A stretch of 64,000 bases of DNA from Lysobacterales bacterium (GCA_014338185.1 QUBV01000003.1:31768-95767); one strand, 5' to 3'. Numbered from the stretch's first letter, positions 47,928-56,935 are shown. Translations and numbers: made by a program. The notes: generated from the sequence alone by a model not told the origin.

Positions 47928-48844
47928 GCCGTCACCATCGCTTGAGCGTCTTCAAAGATCTCGCACTTGTCGAACAGATAGGCCATCACGGCTAACACGG
48001 CGGCCTTGTGCGCGGGCGTGGTGTTCGCCGTGCCTCCGGCCCATATTTCGAGGCGTCCGAATATTTCATCAGGATGGAGCTGAGGAATACCATCTCGCAG
48101 CCCCACGTATTCGCTCTTGAACGCCTGTGCGATCTGCTCGCCGTAGGTAGGGTTCTTCCAGCTATTGAAGAACTGTGCAACGAGCGGCGACTTCTGCATG
48201 CCGATCTTCAGGAAGTCGGCAACAGCCTGAGACAGGAGGTTGGCCTCGATCTTTCCGCGCGACACGTCCCTCACCTCGCTCGTCGTGGGTACGGCCGTGA
48301 TGCTGATATGGGTGAGTACAGCGGCCAGGTCGCTGAAGCCCAGGTTGACGTTCGCTTCCATAGTCAGCGAGGGGCCAAACCAGGATTCAAGATCCTGAAG
48401 GCTCAACTGACGGAACTTCGCCAGCATTTCCTCGTATCCACAATGTCCGATTCTGATCTTCGGATTGTCTTGCCTGAGTTTGGCCAGGGCTTCGATGATG
48501 TGGGGGCCTAGACGCCCATCGGGTGCGTTGTGGACAAAGGTCCACTCATCAAAATATTTTTCCCAGTGTTCTTTGGCCCCCTCGAAGTCCTCGTTGATCT
48601 TCTTGGTGGCTTCGGCAGCGCTCATTTCATTCGGCGCGTAGCTCTGGAACAGGATTCGCGCGGAAGGTAGATACCCGTCGTTCTTCCGGTCTCCCACATT
48701 GCCCCACGGCCGGCAAGCCATGAAGTCGTTGGGATGTGCCTTCGACATCAGCCTTTCAAACAGACGTTGAAATCCATCCCCTTTGGATTCCAAGAAGGCA
48801 ATGCGAAAGTCCTTTTCGTAGTTGAGCTGCTGTATGCGATCCAT
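47924..48844 (-). CDS. ABC-3C effector with REase-like N-terminus and C-terminal partner domain
   Basis: 306 residues from ATG at 48844 (a TTG at 48865 is possible). The N-terminus has FQRLFERLMSKAHP and RPWGNVGDRKNDGYL (Asp56), then ILFQSYAPNE. This is a restriction-nuclease-type core in which QSY stands where QxK is usual, as seen in several ABC-3C effectors. The C-terminal ABC-3C partner domain follows from about residue 150. It is the first gene of the three-gene antiphage-type module. Confidence 0.75.
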   Translation of the reverse strand: MDRIQQLNYEKDFRIAFLESKGDGFQRLFERLMSKAHPNDFMACRPWGNVGDRKNDGYLPSARILFQSYAPNEMSAAEATKKINEDFEGAKEHWEKYFDEWTFVHNAPDGRLGPHIIEALAKLRQDNPKIRIGHCGYEEMLAKFRQLSLQDLESWFGPSLTMEANVNLGFSDLAAVLTHISITAVPTTSEVRDVSRGKIEANLLSQAVADFLKIGMQKSPLVAQFFNSWKNPTYGEQIAQAFKSEYVGLRDGIPQLHPDEIFGRLEIWAGGTANTTPAHKAAVLAVMAYLFDKCEIFEDAQAMVTA

Positions 48845-48848
48845 GCGG

Positions 48849-48896
48849 TCAGGCCCTGGCCTCAATGTTCTTGGAATTTTTCAGGCAGAAGCTCAT
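48849..48896 (-). other. 15-codon ORF coupled to the RelB-like stop
   Basis: ATG at 48896 overlaps the antitoxin stop (ATGA), the usual toxin position, but the frame ends after 15 codons (MSFCLKNSKNIEARA). It could be a toxin remnant, a leader that couples translation into the ABC-3C effector gene, or chance. No toxin similarity is visible. Confidence 0.3.
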
Positions 48897-49090
48897 GGCT
48901 TCTTCTTGGTATCGGGCTGGGCCTGCACGCGATTGATATCGAAGGGAAGTGCCTTATCGGCTGCAATGCGCGTGAGCAGCATCCGAATGGCGTCCGACAC
49001 GGACAAGCCCATACCTGCCAACACGTTCGTGGCTTCCTCCTTGATGTGCCCGTCAATCCGGGCGCGAACGACATCGCTACTGCTCGTCAT
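48893..49090 (-). CDS. RelB/DinJ-family antitoxin without a toxin gene
   Basis: 65 residues from ATG at 49090: SDVVRARIDGHIKEEATNVLAGMGLSVSDAIRMLLTRIA is the ribbon-helix-helix domain of RelB/DinJ antitoxins, ending in a short basic tail TKKKP. No RelE/YafQ gene follows; a 15-codon frame then the ABC-3C effector lie downstream. It may be an orphan or a regulator of the ABC-3C operon. A palindrome lies 20 bp upstream. Confidence 0.75.
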   Translation of the reverse strand: MTSSSDVVRARIDGHIKEEATNVLAGMGLSVSDAIRMLLTRIAADKALPFDINRVQAQPDTKKKP

Positions 49091-49472
49091 TACATGCCTC
49101 AAGCCTTGTTGTAGCTACATTGTGCTCCATTTGTGCTTCGGTGTCATTTGCTTGTTGCAGTCGTTCCGGCCCCGCGCCGACGGGCTCGCAGGCTGTGCCC
49201 CTGCTTCGTGCCGAGTCGCGGCCATCCGGCTTTGACCCTTGACGCCTACGGCCGTAGCGGGCCTGCGCGCTCCGCTTGCCAAGGGCCGGGGTGCGAGGGA
49301 GTGGGGCGGTCTTGCTGTTTCCCTTCACCGTACCACGGCGTTCTCGCCGTCAAGGGCGGCGCGCGCGATGCGCGCTGGCGTCCTGGCGGCCGGCTTCGCC
49401 CCCTGACTGCTTGCGCTGCGCCGTGCTGGCGCCGGTTCCGGGCAATTCCGCCCGAGCAACCGGAGCACGATC
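49091..49472. other. Non-coding spacer before radC
   Basis: No supported gene. Besides the palindrome at 49110, it contains CCCTTGACG (49236-49244) and its reverse complement CGTCAAGGG (49348-49356), and GGGCCTGCGCGCTCCGCTTGCC split at 49259-49280. Similar elements recur in the spacers at 51.1-51.3 kb and 55.8 kb. Confidence 0.5.
49110..49119. promoter_or_regulatory. TGTAGCTACA palindrome, candidate RHH operator
   Basis: A perfect 10-bp palindrome within TTGTAGCTACATTG, about 20 bp before the RelB-like start. RelB-family proteins bind TTGTA...TACAA-type sites, so autorepression of the antitoxin-ABC-3C unit is plausible. AGCACAA repeats lie just upstream. Confidence 0.45.
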
Positions 49473-49979
49473 ATGTCGCAGCTTTCCCTCTCTTCCGATG
49501 CCTCGCTGCTGGTGCATGACGGCCGTGGCCGCTATCTGCCGGCGTCGGCCGAACAGATCCTGGACGCCGCGCGTCGGGTCATCGACCAGAAGATGCAGCG
49601 CGGTACCGAGTTCAGTTCGCCGGCGACGGTCAAGGAGTACCTGCGCACCAAGCTCGCGGGCTTTGAGCACGAGGTCTTCGCCGTCCTGTTCCTCGACACG
49701 CGCCATCGGCTGATCGAGTACGTCGAGATGTTCCGCGGAACGATCGACGGCGCCGAAGTTCATCCGCGCGAGGTGGTCAAGGCGGCCCTGCAGTACAACG
49801 CGGCGGCGGTGATCTTCGCGCACAACCATCCGAGCGGAAATCCTGAGCCGAGTGCGGCCGATCGAGCCCTGACCCAGCGGCTCAAGCAGGCGCTGGCGCT
49901 GGTCGAGGTGCGCACGCTGGATCACATCATCGTTGCAGGCGACCAGACGGCGGCTTTCGCCGAACGCGGCTGGCTGTGA
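49473..49979 (+). CDS. radC: RadC-family JAMM protein of the ICE
   Basis: 168 residues, compact RadC without the N-terminal helix-hairpin-helix of chromosomal RadC. JAMM metal motif: upstream Glu in HEVFAVLFLDTRHR region, then FAHNHPSGNPEPSAADR. ICE and plasmid RadC copies are common in Tn4371-like elements; their role is unclear. A terminator follows directly. It marks the junction between the cargo island and the conserved backbone. Confidence 0.88.
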   Translation: MSQLSLSSDASLLVHDGRGRYLPASAEQILDAARRVIDQKMQRGTEFSSPATVKEYLRTKLAGFEHEVFAVLFLDTRHRLIEYVEMFRGTIDGAEVHPREVVKAALQYNAAAVIFAHNHPSGNPEPSAADRALTQRLKQALALVEVRTLDHIIVAGDQTAAFAERGWL

Positions 49980-49983
49980 AGAA

Positions 49984-50005
49984 GGGGGCTTCGGCCCCTT
50001 TTTTT
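49984..50005 (+). terminator. Intrinsic terminator after radC
   Basis: GGGGGC-TTCG-GCCCC followed by seven T: a GC stem closed by a stable TTCG tetraloop, five bases after the radC stop. Confidence 0.88.
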
Positions 50006-50050
50006 CTGTGCCGCTGGGGAGATTGCACTTTGCCGGCGGCTGGCATGCCG

Positions 50051-50860
50051 TCAATTGCCGCCGTTGCGTTCGCGCTGGCGAAGCCGCTTTACATAGGTGC
50101 TATCCGCCAGTTCGTCCGGCCCAAGGTCCAATGCGCAGTTTGCCAACGAGGCCAACGTGCCGTCGGTTAGCTTGAAGCCCCTGGGTAGCAGTCCGTAGTT
50201 GCGCGCGCTGTTTTCCTCGATGGCGGCGAACAGCGCCTTGAAGAAGTCGGCCCGTGACGGACGCGAGGCTGCAGTGGCCGCCGCGGTCAAAGGGTCTGTG
50301 GCCTCCATGCCTGACCTCTCCGCATCGGCGGCCAGTTGCCGAAGGACCTGGTCCAACGATGGCCAGTATTTCAGGTCGAACTGGCCGCGAAGGGCATCCA
50401 GCCGATCCTTGACCCAGGCGTTGAACAGGTAGTTATGCTCGGATGCCGCTTCGATCACGTCGCAGACGTGGTAATGCGTTTCGCTGCTGAAGCCGGAAGT
50501 GTTGTTCAGATCGGTACGGCGCTCCAGCAGCTCCGCCAGTTCCTCGGCCTTTCGCGCAATCTGTCGGTTGACGTCGGCCAGTTCGTCCCGGGCGACGCGC
50601 GCCTGGGCTATCTTCTCCGGACTCCAGAACGCTGCCGTGCTCAGCAGAAGGTCCAGGAAGGCCTTGAGTGCTGGCGGGCGAGGGTGAAGCTTTTCGTACA
50701 GCTCGCCGTAGGCGTCCCTCAGCTCGATGCCACGGGCGAGCAGGCGGTCGGCGACGACGTTCTCGCTGGGCAGGATGCCGTGCTCGATGTTGTAGCGCTT
50801 TCCTTCGATGAGGATGGCCTCGCAGGCTTGCTGCGGGTTTGTCGTCTGGGGTGAACTCAT
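50051..50860 (-). CDS. ICE backbone protein of unknown function
   Basis: 269 residues from ATG at 50860. It begins MSSPQTTNPQQACEAILIEG and has a Glu/Ala-rich coiled-coil segment (RDELADVNRQIARKAEELAE, about 91-110) and a C-terminal RQRERNGGN tail. The frame is open much further upstream, but that part is antisense to DUF932 and parB and not protein-like. No family recognised. It is the only minus-strand gene between radC and the XRE regulator. Confidence 0.55.
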   Translation of the reverse strand: MSSPQTTNPQQACEAILIEGKRYNIEHGILPSENVVADRLLARGIELRDAYGELYEKLHPRPPALKAFLDLLLSTAAFWSPEKIAQARVARDELADVNRQIARKAEELAELLERRTDLNNTSGFSSETHYHVCDVIEAASEHNYLFNAWVKDRLDALRGQFDLKYWPSLDQVLRQLAADAERSGMEATDPLTAAATAASRPSRADFFKALFAAIEENSARNYGLLPRGFKLTDGTLASLANCALDLGPDELADSTYVKRLRQRERNGGN

Positions 50861-51466
50861 GCTCCGTCCCTGTTGTTGAAGACGCTTTGCAGCATATTTA
50901 ACCAAGGCGGGCTTGTCGGTACCCGAGTCTTCGTCGACCGACTGGCTTTCAGGTACCTCCTGCGATCCGGGCGTCCCCGGCCAGGAAACGGCCGGTCGCG
51001 CTGTCGTGCTGCGCATCGAGCCTCGCTGCGCGAGTCTCGCCCCTTCGGGCCTCCATCGTTCCCTCGCTCCGCTCGGCTGACGCCTCCGGCCCGGCTTCCA
51101 GATCCGGGCCTGCGCGCTTCGCTTGCCGTGCGGTCGGCGTGTGGGATGGCCGTTGCCTTGTTCAGCCGTCTCCCCTGACTTCATCACCTTCACCGCGACT
51201 GTAGCCCGCGCCCATGTGCCGTCAAGGCGCGCAGGGCCGTGTCCTCGCTGCGCTGCGGGCCGCACCAACCCTGCGCTTGCCTCCTTGACGGCACCCGTTC
51301 GCGCGCTCCTGACCGTCGCGGGCGATGAACTCAGGAAAGACGGTGGCAACAGGGCCAACCGGGTTCCTCGTGCCGACCGCACCAAACAGCCGAAAGGCTG
51401 GGCTCCGAATCTAGGAATCCGGTGTGCGGTGTGAACAGCAAACCCTTCTTTGTCAGGAGAAAGACC
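50861..51466. other. Non-coding spacer with inverted repeat
   Basis: No supported gene in about 600 bases. It holds GTGCCGTCAAGG (51216-51227) and its reverse complement CCTTGACGGCAC (51283-51294), and GGGCCTGCGCGCTTCGCTTGCC at 51106-51127, one base different from the copy at 49259. A good ribosome site (CAGGAGAAAG) ends it before DUF932. Confidence 0.5.
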
Positions 51467-52291
51467 ATGCAACTCGCATCCCGCTTCGCTTCCCGTTCCC
51501 CGGTGCTGCGTTCGGAACGTCCCTTGTCCGACGACCAAATCCGGGCCGTGGCCCCGTCCATCTTCGCGGACGCCCCGCACGAAAGCCGCTCGCAGCGGTA
51601 TAGCTACATCCCCACCGCCACGGTGTTGCAAGAACTGCGCGGGGAAGGCTTCGAGCCTTTCATGGTGACGCAAACCCGCGTGCGCCACGACGACCGCCGC
51701 GACTACACCAAGCACATGATCCGGCTGCGCCACGCCAGCCAGATCAACGGCCGCGAGGCCAACGAAATCATCCTGCTGAACTCCCATGACGGCACCAGCA
51801 GCTATCAGATGCTGGCCGGGATGTTCCGCTTCGTTTGCAGCAATGGCCTTGTCTGCGGCGACACCGTGGCCGACGTGCGCGTGCCCCACAAGGGCGACGT
51901 AGCCGGGCACGTCATCGAAGGCGCTTACGAAGTCCTGCATGGCTTCGACCGTGCGCAGGAATCCCGCGATGCCATGCGCGCCATCACGCTCGACGCCGGG
52001 GAATCGGAAGTGTTCGCCCGTGCTGCGCTGGCGCTGAAGTACGACGAGGATAAGCCCGCGCCCATCACGGAATCGCAAATCCTGATGCCGCGCCGCCATG
52101 ACGACGACCGCCGCGACCTGTGGAGCGTGTTCAACCGCACGCAGGAGAACTTGACCAAAGGCGGCTTGTCCGCCCGCGCCGCGAATGGCCGCCGGCAGAC
52201 CACCCGGCCCGTGCAGGGCATCGACCAAAGCGTGCGCCTGAATCGCGCCCTGTGGCTGCTGGCCGATGGCCTGCGCCAGTTGAAAGCCTGA
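51467..52291 (+). CDS. DUF932 domain protein (phage/plasmid-like)
   Basis: 274 residues of the DUF932 family: LSDDQIRAVAPSIFADAPHE, then MIRLRHASQINGREANEIIL and LLNSHDGTSSYQMLAGMFRF. Conserved GLVCGD follows. DUF932 proteins occur widely on plasmids, phages and ICEs; the role is unknown, with anti-restriction sometimes proposed. parB follows after 78 bp. Confidence 0.85.
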   Translation: MQLASRFASRSPVLRSERPLSDDQIRAVAPSIFADAPHESRSQRYSYIPTATVLQELRGEGFEPFMVTQTRVRHDDRRDYTKHMIRLRHASQINGREANEIILLNSHDGTSSYQMLAGMFRFVCSNGLVCGDTVADVRVPHKGDVAGHVIEGAYEVLHGFDRAQESRDAMRAITLDAGESEVFARAALALKYDEDKPAPITESQILMPRRHDDDRRDLWSVFNRTQENLTKGGLSARAANGRRQTTRPVQGIDQSVRLNRALWLLADGLRQLKA

Positions 52292-52369
52292 ATCCCCACG
52301 CGGCAGGGGCAGGCAGCAGCCCTTGCCGCTTCTCTCGCTGCTGCATCCCAACCGCAAGGAGTTATCACC

Positions 52370-54406
52370 ATGAACGCCGTACTCAAAACCGAAGCCGCCG
52401 CACCGCTGGAAGTGGCCGACCCGACCAAGAATCTGATCTTGGTTCCGCTGTCGCAACTGTTGCCACGCCGCTCCAAGCGCAACGTCCGCACGACCCCGCG
52501 CCAGTCCATCCCAGAACTGGCCGCGAGCATTGCCCGCATCGGCCTGCTGCAAAACCTGATCGTCATCCTTTCCGCAGATGGCGAGGCTTACGAGGTGGTG
52601 GCAGGCGACCGCCGCCTGACCGCTTTGAAGCTGCTGGCGAAGAAGAAGCGCATCCCCACCGAATACGAAGTGCCATGCCTGCTGGTGGCCGATGCGTCCG
52701 CCCGCACCGTCAGCCTTGCGGAGAACGTGCAGCGCGAGAACATGCACCCCGCCGACCAGTTCGCAGCCTTCGCCGCACTGGTCAAGGAAGGCCGGCCCAT
52801 CGAGGACATTGCCGCCGACTTCGGCGTGTCCCCGCTGGTGGTGCAGCGGCGCTTGAAGCTGGCGAACGTCTCGCCGCGCCTGATGGCCGACTACCGGGCC
52901 GGAGGCGTCACGTTGGAACAGTTGATGGCCTTGACCATCACCGACGACCACGCCGCGCAGGAAGCCGCGTTCTATGGTGCGCCGGAATGGCAGCGCAGCC
53001 CGTCCAAGCTGCGCGAGCGCCTGACCGAGCGCGAAATCGACGCCACGCATGCGCTGGTGCGCTTCGTCGGGCTGGACACCTACCGGCAGGCAGGCGGCGG
53101 CATCCGCCGCGACTTGTTCGCGGAAGGCGATGCCGGAACCTACCTCACCGATACCGCAGTGCTGGAAACACTAGTGCGCGACAAGTTGGCAACGCTGGCC
53201 GAGGACGTGCGCGCCGAGGGCTGGGCATGGGTGGAGGCCGTGCCGCATCTGGCCTACGAGGAACGGCAGGCTTTCCAGAACGCCCCGCGCCATCGCCGCG
53301 AGCCGACCACCCGCGAGGCTCGCCGCATCGCCTCGCTGGAAACCCGCCTCGAAAAGATCGACGCCGAATTGGAAGAAGCCTGCGACACCGAGGACGAGGC
53401 CAAGGCCGAGAAACTGGAACAGCGGCGCGATCAGGTGGTCGGCGAACTGCAAGACGCGGAGGACGCCTTACAAGGCTATGCCCCCGAGGTGCGCGAAGTC
53501 GCCGGTGCCATCGTCACCATCGACCGCAACGGCGAGGCCGTCATTCATCGCGGCCTGCTGCGCGAAGCCGAGGCAAAGGCGCTGCGCACGCTGGAAAGGC
53601 TGCGGCGTGGTTTCGGCAACACCGAAGGCGAAGCCGCCAACGACGAGCACGAGGACGCCGACGACGCACCCAAGGCCGCGAGCCTGTCCGACCGGCTGGC
53701 GCAGCGGTTGAGCGCCCACCGCACGGCGGCGCTGCAAGTCGAAGTCGCCCGGCATCCGCACGTCGCGCTGGCCGCGCTGGTGCATGGCATGGTGCAGACC
53801 GTCCTGCAGCCCGATGCCTACGGCGACGGCCTGCCGCTCGGCGTGCGCCTCACGGCGCAAGACCGGCTGGAAGGCATGGCCCCGGACTGGCCGGAAGCGC
53901 CCGCCGCCGTGGCGCTGCGCGAACTGCAACAGGTAGCCGGTGAAGCCTTGCCGGAGGACAGCGCCGAACTGTTCGCCGCGCTGCTGGCGAAGTCGCAAGA
54001 CGAACTGGTGCGACTGTTGGCCGTGTGCGTGGCGTCCACGGTGGACGTGGTGACGCCCCGCGCCACGCCGCACCAGCCCGGCGAGGAACTGGCGCAGGCC
54101 GTGGGCCTCGACATGGCCGCATGGTGGAAGCCGACCGCAGAAGGCTACTTCAAGCACGTTCCGAAGGCCGTGATTCTGGATGCCGTGGGCGCGTTCGCAC
54201 CGGAATCCGTCACCCGACTGGCGAAGTTGAAGAAGGCCGACATTGCCAGCGAGGCCGAGCGGCTGGCCGATGGTACGGGCTGGATGCCTGCGATCTTCGA
54301 GGCTGCAGGCCCGCCGGACGCCGCGCAGGAGGCAGGCCCGGAGCAGGGCGCCCCGGAGGATGCCGAAGCAATGGCGGATGAACCCGCCGAGGCGCTGGCC
54401 GCTTGA
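52370..54406 (+). CDS. parB: ParB/RepB/Spo0J-family protein of the ICE (extended)
   Basis: 678 residues, about twice a chromosomal ParB. The N-terminus has the CTPase/ParB-N motifs EVVAGDRRLTALKLL and SLAENVQRENMHPADQF, followed by an HTH IEDIAADFGVSPLVVQRRLKLA. The rest is a long acidic helical region (EEACDTEDEAKAEKLEQR) and a C-terminal block typical of ICE ParB-like proteins. It is not adjacent to parA, which is 6 kb away. Role in partition of the excised circle or regulation is inferred. Confidence 0.88.
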   Translation: MNAVLKTEAAAPLEVADPTKNLILVPLSQLLPRRSKRNVRTTPRQSIPELAASIARIGLLQNLIVILSADGEAYEVVAGDRRLTALKLLAKKKRIPTEYEVPCLLVADASARTVSLAENVQRENMHPADQFAAFAALVKEGRPIEDIAADFGVSPLVVQRRLKLANVSPRLMADYRAGGVTLEQLMALTITDDHAAQEAAFYGAPEWQRSPSKLRERLTEREIDATHALVRFVGLDTYRQAGGGIRRDLFAEGDAGTYLTDTAVLETLVRDKLATLAEDVRAEGWAWVEAVPHLAYEERQAFQNAPRHRREPTTREARRIASLETRLEKIDAELEEACDTEDEAKAEKLEQRRDQVVGELQDAEDALQGYAPEVREVAGAIVTIDRNGEAVIHRGLLREAEAKALRTLERLRRGFGNTEGEAANDEHEDADDAPKAASLSDRLAQRLSAHRTAALQVEVARHPHVALAALVHGMVQTVLQPDAYGDGLPLGVRLTAQDRLEGMAPDWPEAPAAVALRELQQVAGEALPEDSAELFAALLAKSQDELVRLLAVCVASTVDVVTPRATPHQPGEELAQAVGLDMAAWWKPTAEGYFKHVPKAVILDAVGAFAPESVTRLAKLKKADIASEAERLADGTGWMPAIFEAAGPPDAAQEAGPEQGAPEDAEAMADEPAEALAA

Positions 54407-54420
54407 CCCGCGCCGAAGGC

Positions 54421-54448
54421 AAGCGCCCCGGCCTCGACCGGGGCGCTT
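54421..54448. other. Perfect 11-bp stem-loop after parB
   Basis: AAGCGCCCCGG / CCGGGGCGCTT around a 6-base loop, 15 bases after the parB stop. No T-run, so it may be an attenuating or mRNA-stabilising hairpin rather than a full terminator. Confidence 0.5.
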
Positions 54449-54467
54449 CGCTGGAAGGAGAAGCCAC

Positions 54468-54677
54468 ATGACCCGCACCACAAACAGCCGCCCGCGCATG
54501 GCGGCGACCTATGCCCCCGGCACGGTACGCGCTCGCCGCTGGCATGGTGAAGGCGACGTGCGCGGCTATCGCCCGCCCTCGGGCTGGATGGCCTGCGCCG
54601 ACCTCACCGACATTCATCCCATCACGGGCCGCGCCTTGCCGCGTGCCGTGTGGTGGCTCATCGAGACGAAGGAATAG
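54468..54677 (+). CDS. Small conserved-looking ICE protein
   Basis: 69 residues: MTRTTNSRPRMAATYAPGTV, then RARRWHGEGDVRGYRPPSG and ADLTDIHPITGRALPRAVWW. Good AGGAG ribosome site. No function recognised; small proteins of this kind follow parB in related elements. Confidence 0.55.
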   Translation: MTRTTNSRPRMAATYAPGTVRARRWHGEGDVRGYRPPSGWMACADLTDIHPITGRALPRAVWWLIETKE

Positions 54678-54683
54678 CAGCGG

Positions 54684-54712
54684 CAGCCCCCGGCACATTG
54701 AGCCGGGGGCTG
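54684..54712 (+). terminator. Stem-loop after the small ICE gene
   Basis: CAGCCCCCGGC / GCCGGGGGCTG, perfect 11-bp arms and a 7-base loop, followed by only TTCC. A probable but weak terminator. The remainder of the 54678-54995 gap holds no gene. Confidence 0.5.
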
Positions 54713-54995
54713 TTCCAAAATCCGGGCGCGGCGGTGGCCGCGCCCGGTTCCAACGTCCAAAACAAAATCGCCCCGTCGCCGCCTTCAGCCAGGCGGGGAC
54801 AGGGCGGCGCGGGATTCCTCCCGCGCACTTGCTTCACGGCAGTCGGTCGCTATGATGAGCGCACAGCCGCGTCTAGCTGAACCTGCTGCCGGGTTAAACG
54901 ACGTTCTATACCGCTTCATTCGTTACGTTGACCGTGCCCATTCCTTCGGTCGATGCGTAATCGGCAGACATCGGCCATGTACAGAGGAATTTGGC

Positions 54996-55745
54996 ATGTC
55001 TGCATCTACCTATTTTGTTTCCGAGGCCGCCGTCCGCAATCTCAAACAGCGGGCGGAGCGCCGCGTGAGCGGCGTCCGTTCCGCGCATATGAGCGAGGTC
55101 GTAGCCGCCGCGCTCGGGTTCAGAACCCATGCGGCGCTGCGCGCCGCACTCGGCGGTCGCGCCACTGCCGAGGCTAGCAAACCGAGCAATGCACGCGCGA
55201 TCCAGCGGTTGCGGCAGTTGGGCTACAACGCACCAGATGACATGCATTTGCTACCAGAGCTGGACCGTTCCTACTCGCCGTTCAAGACCTATCCGCTGCG
55301 CAAGCAGCGCGGCGTGCGCTGGAACGCATGGCGCAACCTGATGGTCGCGGCGATCAACGCCGGCTTGGAACAGCGCCTGTTCGGGTTGTCCCCGGGCGAG
55401 GACTGGTGGGCCGGCGCCGACCCGACGAACGGAGGCGGCGTGCGCGGGTTGTACCGCTTCACCTTCGACGGCCTGCCGGCAACTGCGGCTGTCGCCGCGA
55501 TTAGCGGCGACGAGTTGGCGATCCACGTACTGCTTGACCCGCGCAATGAGCAGGTCGAAGCCGACTTCAACGACGGCCTGGATGACGGCGCGGCGTGCGC
55601 GCACGGCTGGCTGGAACGTCGGCTCGGCGCTTGGATACAGGATGGCGGAGAGGAATTCTCGTGCAAGCGTGCTGTGCAGGCGCGAGTGGCCGCGGTGGTG
55701 ATTGAGCCGCACGGTTACGCCGACCAGGGCAGCTTCATCCTGTAG
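54996..55745 (+). CDS. ICE protein of unknown function
   Basis: 249 residues from ATG at 54996 with AGAGGAAT upstream. The N-terminal LKQRAERRVSGVRSAHMSEVVAAALGF may be a ribbon-helix- or HTH-like DNA contact. The middle has RWNAWRNLMVAAINAGLEQR and an acidic C-terminal half. No family recognised. It is followed by about 800 bases without a gene. Confidence 0.5.
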   Translation: MSASTYFVSEAAVRNLKQRAERRVSGVRSAHMSEVVAAALGFRTHAALRAALGGRATAEASKPSNARAIQRLRQLGYNAPDDMHLLPELDRSYSPFKTYPLRKQRGVRWNAWRNLMVAAINAGLEQRLFGLSPGEDWWAGADPTNGGGVRGLYRFTFDGLPATAAVAAISGDELAIHVLLDPRNEQVEADFNDGLDDGAACAHGWLERRLGAWIQDGGEEFSCKRAVQARVAAVVIEPHGYADQGSFIL

Positions 55746-56557
55746 AGCGTTCGAGCCAGTTCGTGAGGCGAGAACAGGGCGTGGCGGCACTTATGCGCCG
55801 CCGGGCTTTCGGGCTGCGCCCCGTGCCGTCTTTGCCGTCACGGCCATTCGGCTTCAATCCCTCACGCCTTCGCGCCTGCGCGCCTGCGGCGCTGCGCTTC
55901 GCTTGCCTCCAGGGGAAAGCCTTGCAGGCTATCCCCGCCGCGCGATGCTTGGTGCTCTTCGATGCGGCCGAACCGGCTGCGCTGGATCGGCCTGGCCAGC
56001 GCCCCGCCGCGATGGTCGCAACGCTGGCAAACACGCTGGCGCTTGCTGCGGCAGGTTGTGCGGATGCGTGCCGTCCTCAACGCTGGCGGTTCCTGCCCAT
56101 CACGTCACGAAGGACGGTTCACGGACAACCCGCCCGGCATCGCTATGGAGCTTCCACGCCACGCCTCAAGACCTGCGCCGCAAGGTGCGGCAAGGGCGTT
56201 CTCGCTTGTCGTTGGGTGGTTGACCTGGCCCGCGTCAGGGGGCGTGCCGGAGATGCCTTCGGGCGGGGGTGCCGAGCCGGCCCTATCTCCTTTCGGAGCG
56301 GTTCGGCCCAAGGCGTCCTTGTCTCGTTGTGAATCCTGGCGGGGCGCGGCTGCGCCTCGGGCTTCATGGCTGCAACCGTCCGGCGAAAACAATTTCCCCG
56401 CCGCTGCGCGGCTTCCTCGCGCAACAAATTCTTTTCGCCTTCCGGTTCTCCACTGCGTTTCGACCGCAAGCGGTGCAGCCAGCCCGTCCCCCGCCGGCCG
56501 GATCACAACAAGGACGCGATGGGCGCGAACCTTGTTCAACCGAAAGGAGAAATCATC
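55746..56557. other. Long non-coding spacer before DUF736
   Basis: About 810 bases with no supported gene despite open frames caused by GC content. CACGGCCATTCGGCTTC (from about 55837) resembles CGCGGCCATCCGGCTTT near 49219, and CTGCGCTTCGCTTGCC recurs near 55892. It may hold origin or regulatory sites; none is identified. Confidence 0.4.
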
Positions 56558-56872
56558 ATGGCCAACATCGGCACCTTCACCACCGACAAAGACGGCTTCA
56601 CCGGCACGCTGCGCACCCTGACGCTCAACGTCAAGGTCAAGCTGGTTCCCAACGACAAGGGCAGCAGCGAGAACGCCCCCGACTTCCGCCTCCAGGCCGC
56701 AGGCCACGACATCGGCGCGGCGTGGAACAAGACCAGCGAGGCCGGGCGGGAATACAAGTCCGTGACCCTCGACGATCCTTCGTTCCCGGCTCCGGTCTAT
56801 GCCCGCCTGATCGAAGGCGAGGACGGCACGCACGACCTGATCTGGTCGCGCAGCAAGCCCCAGGCGGCGTGA
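56558..56872 (+). CDS. DUF736 family protein
   Basis: 104 residues: [20 protein letters not shown], then [39 protein letters not shown] and C-terminal DLIWSR. DUF736 is a constant member of Tn4371-like ICEs and many plasmids, always near RepA/ParA; the function is unknown. AAAGGAGAAATC precedes the ATG. A hairpin (CAGCGCTCCGCC/GGCGGGGCGCTG, one mismatch, 56879-56908) follows the stop. Confidence 0.9.
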   Translation: MANIGTFTTDKDGFTGTLRTLTLNVKVKLVPNDKGSSENAPDFRLQAAGHDIGAAWNKTSEAGREYKSVTLDDPSFPAPVYARLIEGEDGTHDLIWSRSKPQAA

Positions 56873-56935
56873 CCGCCGCAGCGCTCCGCCCATCGCGGCG
56901 GGGCGCTGTGCTGCTGTTCGCAGCACATCACTGCG

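Noticed and set aside
50861..53050. Upstream extension of the minus-strand gene at 50051 to nearly 1000 codons
   Set aside because: The extra part is antisense to DUF932 and parB and has low-complexity translation; only 50051-50860 is protein-like.
55763..56332. Open frames in the spacer before DUF736
   Set aside because: Overlapping frames on both strands, none with protein-like composition.
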